Part shown: positions 10,369 through 19,865 of the stretch, piece by piece
Numbering within the stretch: position 1 is the first letter of the stretch
How the letters are laid out: every line of letters starts with the position of its first letter
NCBI GenBank assembly: GCA_013423325.1
Contig: BLJB01000280.1
Location: 1-21,629, forward strand
DNA: 21,629 nt
Source: Usnea hakonensis
Lineage: Eukaryota > Ascomycota > Lecanoromycetes > Lecanorales > Parmeliaceae
Reading direction: 5' to 3'
Program-made: the position numbers and the translations under genes
Notes under the pieces: generated by a model
The model's database searches: none
Seen by the model: only the letters and a program-made list of their open reading frames with translations
Told to the model about the DNA's origin: nothing

Positions 10369-11606
10369 TTACCCGTAGTTACTAGCGCTAAGGGCGTAGT
10401 CGTAACTATTCTAATACTAGTACGGTTCGCTGGTTTCTTCTCGCAGTCCATAGCATAGTGGCCTAGTTTACCGTAGTAGAGGTAGAGGTCATTATCTCGT
10501 TAGCGTTATTTTTCTATAGAGGACAGGGGCCCGCGGGGCTTAGAGCCTATTTTGGATAAGTCTATTACCGTATTTCCGTTATTAGTAGAGATATAAACAG
10601 CCTGGTTATCGGCGTATACGTATACTGCTGGCGCGGTGGTATTTATATTCTAGCGATTCGCCTTGGAGCTTGATTTCGCAAATCGCTCCCGAAGCTGGCG
10701 TTCCCTAGTATCCCGATATTAGTATTCTTCGACTAACTAATCAAAAGTGAGCTGGTAGACCCTAACGCTAACTAGGTAGCTAGCGAGCTCCTAGCAAAGA
10801 CCGTTCTATAGATAGAATTTTGACGTTTCCTTATCGAAACCAGTATCGCCGATCTTAGCAGTAAATAGCGAGAGGTATTCGGCGAATAGCTTATTAGTTT
10901 GACGTAGATTTATAATATAATATTAAGCGGTATTCCGTTTATCTACATCCCTAAAGGCTAGCCGCAAGGCCCTAATAAGCTACTCGATATCTCTAACGTA
11001 GGTCGGGCTATCCTTATTTATCCTCGGGTAGATTTAGTCTACCGCCTTACCCTCTAGTCGTCCGTACGTATACCTTACCTAGGAGGTATCGGTAGGGTAC
11101 TAGTCGGTATTATCCCTAAGTTTAAACTTAAGTTTCGTAACCTATTACTCCAAGGTCGCACGATCTCCTAAGTATATAGGCGGATCTGGGACCCTCGGCA
11201 AACGTTTAGTAGTATTAGGGTTAGCCGAGGCAGCGCTTATATTAAACGAGCGGGCGAGCTACCTATCTAAGTCCTTAATTTAAGCCTAGAAGCTATCGGT
11301 ACTATCTTCTAATTCCTTCTATTAACGTTCTGATTATTTAGTAGTATTAATCTCCAATTGGTCGTACTTAGCTTATAGATCACGAATAGCTTCGCCGTCA
11401 CGGTTAAAGGCTATTTCTAGTATCCTCCGGAGTTAGTCTGGATTCTCGTTAACAGCTTTAACTAAGGCTTAGTTATTATTCAGGCCTCCTAAGGTAGCTA
11501 ATATTATATCTTCGGGGATTAGTTCGAGTTGGTCTTAACTGGTCGATTGGGAGGTGCCGTCAGGCGTTAACATCGACCTAAAGGACTAAGAGAAATTGCG
11601 AGGCAT
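10353..11606 (-). pseudogene. Chromovirus Gag with CCHC zinc knuckle
   Basis: The frame starts at an ATG (11604-11606), 48 nt after the 5' LTR, and runs about 400 codons to a TAG at 10353-10355 that may itself be RIP-made. The middle part (LAEYLSLFTAKIG-like, about 10850) resembles the capsid domain of fungal Gypsy elements. Near the C-terminus (10440-10495) the knuckle reads YLYYGKLGHYAMDC, where CxxCxxxxHxxxxC is expected: the first two Cys have become Tyr (TGC/TGT to TAC/TAT) while His and the last Cys remain. Gag would form the virus-like particle and bind the RNA. It carries many TAG stops. Pol continues in the -1 frame with a short overlap near 10353-10368; I see no classical slippery heptamer, and RIP may have destroyed one. 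Confidence 0.85.
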
Positions 11607-11654
11607 AGTAATAAGGGTGTAATAATGATACTACAGTATAAGTGGTATTCGTAA

Positions 11655-11898
11655 TATCAAGGTTCGGACTAAGATCTACGGGCGCGCGGCTTAGTGTTAA
11701 TGATTTGGCTTACTAACTATAGTAGAGGCTAGTTATATAAGACGAACACGAAGAGGAAAGAAAGAGAAAGAGAGTTCGCTCGAGAAATCAGCCCTTTAAA
11801 TACCCGTACTCCGCACGCTAGCAATCGATATGCATGTTTAGAATAAGTGAATGCAGATTTGATGTCACATGCTATGCATGTGTTGAGAAACCGTGACA
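11655..11898 (-). repeat. 5' LTR of the chromovirus
   Basis: On the plus strand it runs from TATCA (TGTCA in the partner) to TGACA, 244 bp. It is longer than the other LTR only through the GAAAGA microsatellite, where the partner has NN. Counted by eye, 16 substitutions separate the LTRs, all transitions. In the first half mostly this copy is mutated; in the second half mostly the partner is. Confidence 0.92.
11795..11802 (-). promoter_or_regulatory. TATA-like box of the chromovirus LTR
   Basis: The minus strand reads TATTTAAA inside CGGGTATTTAAAGGGC, the only TATA-like motif in an otherwise mixed-composition LTR, upstream of the gag start. The same motif is kept in the other LTR. The transcription start is inferred, not seen. 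Confidence 0.5.
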
Positions 11899-11903
11899 GA
11901 TAT

Positions 11904-12399
11904 ATAGTAATAATAGCCTTATAACCCCGCTCCGTCTCTAAATATAGCTCTATAGAGACTACTATCGGCCCTATTAGCCTTAAAGGCTTACTTTATTAAC
12001 CTATATAATTAAGAGGAGGACTTAGAATATAATCTACTAAGCGATATATACTATACCTACCTATTATTCTAGCCTCTAGAGTATATACTTTATGAATATA
12101 GTAATACTTATAATAACGGAGATACTAAAGTAATAGCTAATTAGACTACTATAGACGAAGATTACTAGTATAACTAAGAGGAATATACTTACTACTATTA
12201 GAAAGAAGGTAGTTAAAATAACTAGATATTAACTAAGGAGGATATCGAGTAGTAATATAAGTATTATTATTAGCTAGAGAATTAGCCCTACTAAATTAGT
12301 TTCGATTCGATAATACCTCGAATATCGCGCCATTCGACTTCTTTTTATAGATTTAGATTATATAGATTTATAATCTATAGGCGGAGAAAGATATACTAA
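11904..12399 (+). pseudogene. Gag-like protein, C-terminal part (after the chromovirus)
   Basis: If the chromovirus and one copy of GATAT are removed, codon GAT-ATA bridges the junction and the frame from 5414-6069 continues here without shift to a TAA at 12397-12399. The encoded tail is rich in Asp, Glu, Tyr and Asn (TTIDEDY, EEYTYYY, LTKEDIE) and ends with an Arg/Tyr-rich stretch (YRFRLYRF). Such acidic, aromatic tails are not diagnostic, and no zinc knuckle was found. Stops are all TAG/TAA, consistent with RIP. The preserved register across the insertion is the best evidence that both halves were one gene. Confidence 0.6.
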
Positions 12400-12554
12400 A
12401 ACTATCTATTTTTAATAATTTTCTTACTTCTACTTATATACTATTACTAACTCGATATAATAAGGTATAGTACTACTATTACTATCTCGCTATCATATCC
12501 TCGCTATCGCTAATAGCTATAGAGGTATAGCTTTTTTCTTTTTTTATGAGCACT

Positions 12555-12717
12555 TATTACGGATATCCTCTATAGAATATATACGAAGTCTTATAGAGCT
12601 TAGCGAGTCTTAGTATTTCGACTATAAGGAGGATTCTTCGTATAGATACTCTTTCTTATATATATATTATATAGATTATATCTATATATATAATACTACT
12701 TATATTATTTTCTAATA
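12555..12717 (+). repeat. Right LTR (163 bp) of the gag-like LTR element
   Basis: Same length as the left LTR and aligned end to end: TATTACGG at the start (TGTTACGG in the left copy) and CTAATA at the end. Differences are transitions only. The AT palindrome of the left copy recurs at about 12668-12688. Confidence 0.85.
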
Positions 12718-13742
12718 AAATTATATATAAAATTAACTATAACTTATATTTTTTTAATCTTATTATTAAATAATTTCTAAATTATAAAAATTATATCTAG
12801 ATTAGCCTTTTATAAGATATCTATCTTATCTATTACTATATTATAAATATTATTAAATAAATAAATCTTTAGCTCTTTCTATAGCTCTATAAACTTCGTC
12901 TTAATAATAATAATATTTATTAAAATTATCTCGCTATATTTCTTTTACCACTTAATATTATACTATAATTTAAAACTATTAAACTAATTATTTAAAAATA
13001 TAGGCTCTAGCTAGAACTAGTATTAAAGTAATTTTCTTTAAAATTATAATATTATTTTTATAAAAAGGTCTCCCGTTATTATAGTATATTTATATTATAT
13101 ATATTATTACTACTTAAAAAGAGCCTCTTCTAAATTAGACTAATTAGTCTTCTAAATATATTTTATATATAATTTAACTTTCTATATATTTAAATAGAAG
13201 TATCGAGGGTATAAATTACTTAAGATTATAGTTTAATTAATAAGATAGTAGAATTATTTATAAAATTATATTTTAATCTTTTTTTAGAAATATATTTTAC
13301 TCTATTATAATTTATATTATTTATTATAATTTTATATAATCTTTCTTTTAATAAAGATAACTACCTATTTATCTTCTTTTTTAACTAATTATTAAAGATT
13401 TAAAAATAGAGGTTTATAGAGAAAAAGTATAATTTTAGCTATCTTTTTTTATTTAAAAATTATTTATAGACTCTAAAAATATAGATAAAAGTATATTATT
13501 TATTTAGATATAATAATATTCTAATATTTATTTTTAGATATAAAAAAACTATTAAAATCTTTAATAAAAAGATAATTATTAGAAATTTTAATATCGATTT
13601 ACCTCTTTCTATTAAATTTATATAGTAAGACTATAGTCTAAAAAATATTATAGAATTAAGAGACTTTATATCTATATAATTATAATATTATAAAAAATAA
13701 ACGCTTTACTTCTATATTAATAATAAATATAAAAAATATATT
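12718..13742. other. RIP-saturated AT-rich DNA, unidentified
   Basis: About 1 kb of extremely AT-rich sequence with almost no CA/TG between the LTR element and the LINE. Stretches of the minus strand can be read for some tens of codons between TAG/TAA, but I recognise no domain. It may be an older transposon beyond recognition. The last 13 bases (13730-13742) are the candidate target duplication of the LINE. Confidence 0.55.
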
Positions 13743-13808
13743 AATATTAATACTATAATTAATATCTTCTAATAATAGCGACTACGAATTGCGAACATAC
13801 CTACTAGG

Positions 13809-13821
13809 GCCCCTACGGGGC
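13809..13821. repeat. GC hairpin GCCCC-TAC-GGGGC in the LINE 5' region
   Basis: A perfect 5-bp GC stem with a 3-base loop lies about 30 bp before the ORF1 start. It contains no CpA or TpG and so survived RIP. A role in translation or packaging is possible but not shown. Confidence 0.5.
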
Positions 13822-13849
13822 TCTAGAGACCTCTAATATAAAGGTTACG

Positions 13850-15466
13850 ATGAGTATAGCTAAGAACTAAGAGGAGGAGTTAGTAGGAGTTAAGAGAGAG
13901 TAACGCGATATCGAAAATAATACGAGAGAGGAAGACGGATATATATTAACTACGCGTATAGACGCGATAAAGAGGATAGGGAGATTAAATAAGGAGGTAG
14001 TAAAAGCTATAGAGAATAGTATAAAATAAAAGGAAAAGGATTATAGATATAACTATATTAAGAGAATAGGCTAATTAGTTAAAGATATAATAAAAACCGC
14101 GAAGAATATATTATTCGAAGATCTCGATAGATAGAAATTTAGGCTATTTAAGATAGTAATCTAGCTAGTAAATAAATATATAGAATTAGTTAAAGCCGAA
14201 TAGAAAGAGACCTAAAAGTAGGTAGAGAAATAACTAATTAGAGGCCTACCCCCGATATCATAATAGTCCTAGGTCTAGAGAGTAGCTAGTAACGCTACTA
14301 GGCTACTTATCTACGAGTAACCGTATTCGGTAATACTATTTTTATATACTACGGCGGGGAACGCTAATAAGAAAAGGGTAATAATTAGAATAAGAAGTAA
14401 GGAGGAGAGAAAGAAGATTAAGTATACTATACTAGCGTAGCTTAAGGATATATTCTAGAGTAACGGAGCCTTAGTAAACTCTATTATTATAGTAAGGTAC
14501 TTCTAAAACGGGGGCGTTATTCTATATATAGTCTTAAGGGAGGTAAAGAGAGTAATAGAAAAGAACGCTAAGATAATCTAAAGAGATTATCTTTCGATCT
14601 ACGTCCTTAAACCCTTCTTTATAGTAGCCGTCGACTTAGTAAGAATCGACGCGTTCGATAATAAAGACTAAGGGGCTTATATCGAGAAGCTAAAATAGAA
14701 GAATAGTACCCTCTACTCTAAACTAGAAGTAGTAAGAGTAAAATAGCCTCTATTCGCGTAGATAAAAAAGGTAGATAGAGAGATTAAAAATACTCTATAC
14801 TTCTAATTAAAATTAAGAGCCCCGAAGAGGCGAATAGACTAATAGTAGAAAATATAGTAGAGAATAGCTAATTACTCTACTATAAAAAATAGAAGATAGT
14901 AAGTAGATCGAAGTAATACTACTAATATTAGTAGTATAGCTATCTATAGGGGTTATACTAGAGGCTAATAAAGTATAAATATTATATTAAAATCTACTCT
15001 ACTAAAGACTATTAGGGCTAGAGGTAGAGATACTATATAGTCTACTAAAATAATTATAAAGTATAGAGCTCGGATTATCGAGTCCGTTAATAGGAGATAA
15101 AACGTCTTAAGTAGAGGAGGGAGAATATTCTTAAATAGTATAAAAAGCCCTTAATAATAGTTTAATCTATTTTGGCCCCGGCCTAAATAGAGAATAGATA
15201 GAAGATAGTATTTCTAAAAAAAAAGAGACTAGAAGAGATCTCGAGTAACTAATAACTAAAAAAGGCGGGAAGGCTATCTAAGATCTAAAAAAAAGAACCA
15301 GGGTAGACGTATCTAATCTAGTTTAGAGGGAGGACTAGCTTCTAGAATATAGTTAACGCGATTAATATAACCTTAATATTAAGTATAACTAATACTAATT
15401 TTAATAGTTCGGACCTTAATATCTATATTAATAAGTAAGGATAATATATTAAAAGTCTTATAATAT
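13850..15466 (+). pseudogene. LINE ORF1 (Gag-like RNA-binding protein)
   Basis: The frame opens at an ATG (13850-13852) reading MSIAK. A block VVRVK followed by PLFA at about 14730-14760 and SPEEANRLI at about 14820-14850 match the central domain of Tad ORF1 proteins. These two blocks lie in different frames, so an indel has occurred at roughly 14795-14815, a lesion RIP cannot make. After the shift, the zinc-knuckle region follows (about 14915-15085): Tyr occupies expected Cys positions (KYKYYIK, STKDY, RYYIVY-NNY, SSDYRVR), consistent with two or three CCHC knuckles whose TGT/TGC codons became TAT/TAC. The protein would coat the LINE RNA. The end is approximate; the frame overlaps the start of ORF2 at 15446. 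Dozens of TAG/TAA stops are present. Confidence 0.78.
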
Positions 15467-18400
15467 AATATATAAAAGTCGAAAGATAGAGTAATAGCGC
15501 CGCTTCTCGAGAAGCGGGAAGTATAAGATTATAATATACTAGTAATTTAGGAGCCGAGCTATAACTTATTTAATAGATTAGTATATAATCCGAGTTCTAG
15601 TAAATTTCTACTAGCCTATAAATTAGATCTAGAGGTTTAAATATACTTTTATATTAATAAAAGGATAGATCTAATTAGCTAGAAAATTAGATATTAAGGA
15701 GGTAACTTTTACTTCCTTTAATTAAATATTAAATAAGATAGTAGGAAAAAGGAGAAGCGTATTCTTCCCTAGCCCCCTATTTAAGAACTAATTCTCTAGA
15801 TATATAATATATATAACTAGTCGCTAGTATTACTAGAGGTAATAATAGCCTCTCTAGTACTAGTATCCTTAGAATAAGCCTTAGAGGAAGAAGGCGAATA
15901 TATAGTTCTTAAGAACTTTAATCTTTATTACTCTAAATAGAATAATAAGGGATAATATATATATTATAAAATAATTAATAAACTTATTAAGATTATCTAG
16001 ACTAAGAAAATAACTCTCGGACTATCTAATAACTTAGTTATATAAAAATTCTAGAGCTAAGAGTTAGTAATCGATCTAGTCTTTCTAATATTAAAAGCCT
16101 ATTAGGCTATAGTCCGCTATACCTTAAAAGAGGACCTAGAATACGCGTCTAATTATATTCCGATAGTAACGAAACTAGAATAGTAGTAGAAAGAAATATT
16201 AATAAGAAAATAATAGCTATAGAAAAAACTAGCTAAAAAAGATACTATTTTTAAAGTAGCTAAAAGTAGTTATACTCTATAAAGTACTTTTTTTTAAAGA
16301 TCTATAAAAATAAAGGAAGAGATAGAAACCTTTATAGAAATTATAAACTAAGGGTTCTAAGAAATAGTAGAGAACTATATACTATAGATAAAGTCTATAG
16401 CTAAGTTAAATTTATACTAGAATATAGACTATATAAGAGTTATTAAAGTAGTTAAGCTTAAACTTAAAGAGTACTACTAACTCCGAGATAAGTAGTTAGT
16501 TAAGGAACTTCGGGGAGCGGAAAAAAAGAAGATAAAGGTTATATATAAAACCCGTATACTCTATTAGCGCGAGGGAGTATATAAAGTATCGCTAAAGAAG
16601 GACGGAATCTAGAAGCTCGCCCGATAGGGACGAGAGCGGAGTACGGCCCTAAAATCCTTACTATAGTTCTTAGCTATTCTAGACTAGAGAGGAATAAAAT
16701 AGTCTAGTTTTAAAAATAAAGTTAATACCCTAAAAAGTATACTATTCCTATCTATCTTAATAGCTAATCTAAAAGATATTCTAGATACTTAATATCTAAC
16801 TCTAGTACCTATAGGGGATAGAATTAGTAGCGATAAAGTAATAAAAGCGATTATATACCTAGTAGTAAATAAAGCCTTAGATATTTTAAAAATCTCTAAT
16901 TAGTTTCTAAGGTATATAGCCCTATATATTATAGACTCTCTTACTAGGCTCTTCTAAGTCTACTTTAATTTAGAATACTATTCGAGATTCTTTAAGGAGG
17001 CTAATACGGTAATATTAAAAAAGTCGAATAAGCTCGACTACTTAAAATCTAAAATATACTAACTAATAGCCTTATTTAATACTCTAGATAAAGCGCTAGA
17101 AACGGTAATCTCGAAGCGGCTAGCGGGACTAATAGAAAGATATAGTCTTCTCCCTTAATAATAAATAGGAGCGAGGAAAGGTAGATTAATAGAAATAATA
17201 CTAGAATTATTAATAGAAGCGATTTATATTATATAGAACTATAGTACCGTCGATAATAGAAAAGTCGCTAGCCTACTTTTACTAGATATTATAGGTGCCT
17301 TTAATAACGTCTCGCACGAGAGGCTCCTCCACAACCTAAGGGAAAGGAGAGTCCTAGAAAAGATAGTAAGATAGACGTCCAGCTTCCTTACGGATAGAGC
17401 GATATCCGTAATATTAAGGGGCTAGACGAGCGTAATAGAGGTAGTAGAGATAGGTATTCCTTAGGGATTATTAATCTCCCCTATACTATTTCTCTTTTTT
17501 AACGCCCCTCTAATTAAATAATATATAAGGGCCGCTCTCTTTATCTAGATAAAAGGTTTCGTTAATAATATTTACCTACTAGTATATAGCGGAAGTATAA
17601 AAGATAATTATAGAGTACTATATAAGATCTATAATATCTATCTTAGGTAGATTAAGATATATAGGGTAATATTTACCTCTAAGAAATATAAGCTAGTATA
17701 TCTTATAAGGAGCCTAAAGAAATTTAATATAGAGGTATTCTTAGACTTTAAGAAAATAAAAATAGATCCTAGCCTAAATATTAGAATACTAGGCTTATAT
17801 ATAAATACTAAACTTCGGTAGGGACTATATATTACTTAGCTAACGGCCCGTACCGTAGGATAGAAACGAGCCCTAGAATACCTCGCCGGCTCGATATAGG
17901 GAGTAATATTCGCCAGGTATCGCACGGTATATAGTATAGTCGTGCGCCCGATATTAACGTTCGCAGCACTAATCTGGTACTATCCTCGCGGGACTAAGGG
18001 ATTCTCCCGGAAGCCCTCCGAGAAGCTAGCTAAAATATAAAACGAGTATCTCCGTAAAGTAATCGGGGTATATAGGGCTATACCTATCCTAGTTCTAGAG
18101 GCGGAAATATTAATACCCCTATTAAAATACTAGCTAGATAAGCTAGTACTATAATATTAGGCTCTACAAGGTATCTATACCGCTATAAGAAAGAGTAACG
18201 AATAAATTACTTAATACCTCTAGACTAGTAGAGGTAGAAGGAGGAAGCTAAGACCTATACCTATAGTAGAAAAGGAAGCCTAGGCTCTTAAGGCCCTAGA
18301 AGAAAAAAGCTAGAACTAAGTAGTTACTAATATAAAAAAAAAGAAGGGATAAGTTAATCTATTTAAAAATATTAAAAAATATTAGAGTATTAATATTATA

Positions 18401-18844
18401 AGATAGAAAATATAAGACTAGTTCTATAATCGAAGATTAAGGAAATAAGAAAAGTACTAATAAAGAATTCTAAATATAATAAGAACTTCTACTTAAATAG
18501 AAGGCTTATATAATAGGAGATTTAATTACTATAAGATATTAAGGAAAGCTAAGAGCTCGGTTACTATCTAGATAAAGAGTATTAAAATCGAACTTAATAT
18601 ATTTCTTAATAGAATAAGGGTACTAGGAATTAACCCTAACTATATATATAGATAGAGAAAGTAGGATATTAAATATATTCTTCTCTTCTATCTAGAATTA
18701 TATAGAGATAGACTACGGCTACTCGTAAAGGTAGATACTAAAGATTTCTAGATAATATTAATTACGACTAAAGGGATTTAAGTAGCGATAAGATAGATAG
18801 TTAATTTAGGCTAATTAAATAGCTTCGAGCTAGCTAGTAAATAA
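15446..18844 (+). pseudogene. LINE ORF2 (AP endonuclease-reverse transcriptase)
   Basis: One frame of about 1130 codons, normal for Tad ORF2, runs without indel to TAA at 18842-18844. The likely start is ATA at 15446-15448 (ATG before RIP), followed by LKVL-YNI-KSKDRVIAPLL and VI-EPSYN, the N-terminus of the apurinic-type endonuclease that nicks the target. The RT core has LLLDIIGAFNNVSHERLL at about 17276-17330. The catalytic box reads GFVNNI at 17555-17572 where GFVDDI is expected, so both metal-binding Asp are now Asn. SLKKFNIEV and LGLYINTKL follow. The C-terminus (from about 18490) has SSVTI-IKSIKIELNIFLNR and a degraded zinc knuckle with Tyr for Cys (NYIYR ... YILLFY). Stops are TAG/TAA of RIP type throughout. 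Confidence 0.9.
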
Positions 18845-18859
18845 CTTTAATAGTTAAAA

Positions 18860-18937
18860 CTACCCCTTAAGGTAAAGGAGACTACTAAGCCTAAAAAGGG
18901 CGTACGAAGAAAAGACTATACCGGCCCTTAGGGGCCG
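18860..18937 (+). other. Conserved hairpin pair in the LINE 3' region
   Basis: Just after the ORF2 stop, the motif CTACCCC-TTA-AGGTA (18860-18874) is a weakened hairpin. In the copies ending at 19849 and 21340 it is CTACCCCTTAGGGTAG and CTACCCCTCGGGGTAG (read in LINE sense), with full stems. A second stem, CGGCCC-TTAG-GGGCCG, lies at 18922-18937; its counterparts in other copies (GCCTTTAGAGGC-like) also pair although the sequence differs. Persistent pairing suggests RNA structure read by the RT, as in other LINE 3' ends, but this is inference. Confidence 0.5.
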
Positions 18938-19200
18938 AGGCGATTAAGGGAAACAAATATAAGGACTAGAAAAGTCGAGGTATAAAAGAAAAAAAATACG
19001 CGGTAGTATATTAGAACTCCTCGAGAATATAGTAGAGAGAAAATATATTATTTAGTTAGAATTTTTATCTAGAGGTTCGCCCTTAGATTTTTTCGATACC
19101 TAGCTCTACTAGCTTAGCGATAATAGCACCCTTATTAGCTTATATTAAGTAGCTAGTATAGGCGTATAATATAATCAATTAATTAATTAAAAAATATATT

Positions 19201-19476
19201 TTAAATAATATAATTAAAAAGTAGATATTACCCCTTAATATATATCTAGACTTATAGAATATTATCTATAGCGGCTAAATTTAATAGTTATATTAGAACT
19301 AAATTTTATATTAGTATTTATATAATATAATTACTAGAATAATAATTAGAATATCTAATACTCGATATTAAGTAAACTTATTATTAGATTAGATAAAGGC
19401 CTCTACCTTCTTATTATTACTATTTAGTAAAATATTTAATAAGATATTCTATACTCTAGGGCGAGGCCTTTCTACT
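19201..19476. other. AT-rich spacer between LINE copies
   Basis: AT-rich sequence with few CA/TG, separating the tail of the full LINE from an inverted short copy. No gene or repeat was recognised. Confidence 0.5.
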
Positions 19477-19492
19477 ATATTATTAATTTAAT

Positions 19493-19849
19493 TAATTAAT
19501 TATTTTATACGCCTATACTAGCTACTTAATATAAGCTAATAAAGGTAACTATAATACTAAATTAATAGAGCTAGGCGTTAAAGAAATCTAAAGGCGAACC
19601 TCTAGATAAAAATTTTAATTAAATAATACGCTCTTTTTTCTACTATACTCTTTAGAAACTTCATTATATTATTATTTATCTCTCTACTTCTTTATATTAA
19701 CTTTTCTATTCTTTAATTTTTATATCTCTAATCGCCTCTATCTTTAGAGGCGGGTACGGTCGCTTCTTTATATACTCTTTTTAGACTTAATAGTCTTCTC
19801 TACCCTAAGGGGTAGTCTTAACCGTTAGAGTTATTCGCTAGCTAACTCG
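19493..19849 (-). mobile_element. Short 5'-truncated LINE 3' end (minus strand)
   Basis: Reverse-complement copy of about the last 360 bp of the LINE, beginning within the last codons of ORF2 (homologous to about 18826). It is flanked by an exact 16-bp duplication, ATATTATTAATTTAAT, at 19477-19492 and 19850-19865, the final bases of which overlap the tail. It forms an inverted pair with the 3' end of the full LINE (18826-19187), about 305 bp apart. Confidence 0.88.
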
Positions 19850-19865
19850 ATATTATTAATTTAAT

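Larger units (their letters stand above)
6070..11898 (-). mobile_element. Complete Ty3/Gypsy chromovirus, RIP-damaged
   Basis: The element is bounded by near-identical LTRs (6070-6304 and 11655-11898) and an exact 5-bp target duplication, GATAT, at 6065-6069 and 11899-11903. On the minus strand the order is 5' LTR, 48-nt leader, gag, protease, RT, RNase H, integrase, a GPF motif and a chromodomain-like region, a polypurine tract, then the 3' LTR. Integrase after RNase H is the Ty3/Gypsy order, and the chromodomain-like tail marks the chromovirus clade, whose integration is steered to marked chromatin (family knowledge). Over thirty in-frame stops, nearly all TAG, make it non-functional. It keeps far more CA/TG than its surroundings, so it arrived later. 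No tRNA primer-binding site was found next to the 5' LTR. Confidence 0.95.
4553..12717 (+). mobile_element. Short LTR retroelement with gag-like frame, split by a chromovirus
   Basis: Two 163-bp direct repeats (4553-4715 and 12555-12717) flank about 2 kb of own sequence once the 5.8-kb chromovirus is removed. The internal part holds a leader with tandem repeats and one gag-like frame on the plus strand. I find no protease, reverse transcriptase or integrase, and the length leaves no room for them, so the element is either non-autonomous or internally deleted. Flanking bases ATATT (4548-4552) and AAATT (12718-12722) match at four of five positions, so the target duplication is uncertain. The superfamily cannot be assigned. 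The element is saturated with RIP mutations and is therefore older than its insert. Confidence 0.8.
13743..19187 (+). mobile_element. Near full-length Tad-type LINE (non-LTR retrotransposon)
   Basis: The element has a short 5' region with a GC hairpin, ORF1 with zinc knuckles, ORF2 with endonuclease and reverse transcriptase, a 3' region shared with four other copies in the window, and an ATTAATTAATTAA tail. A 13-bp match, TAAAAAATATATT, at 13730-13742 and 19188-19200 is a candidate target duplication. It is AT-rich and so less certain than those of the short copies, and the true 5' end could lie up to about 35 bp further in. The organisation and protein motifs match the Tad clade of fungal LINEs. 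No RNase H domain was recognised between RT and the C-terminus. RIP is heavy but patchy, with spared islands near 17290-17400 and 17880-18010. Confidence 0.88.

Noticed and set aside
11640..11654. tRNA primer-binding site next to the chromovirus 5' LTR
   Set aside because: The minus strand after the LTR reads TTACGAATACCACTT, which does not begin with TGG. A self-priming pairing with the LTR was considered, but only about six bases match.
18185..18490. RNase H domain in LINE ORF2
   Set aside because: The segment between RT and the C-terminal part is short and charged and shows no TDGS-like or other RNase H motif, even allowing for Asp-to-Asn changes.
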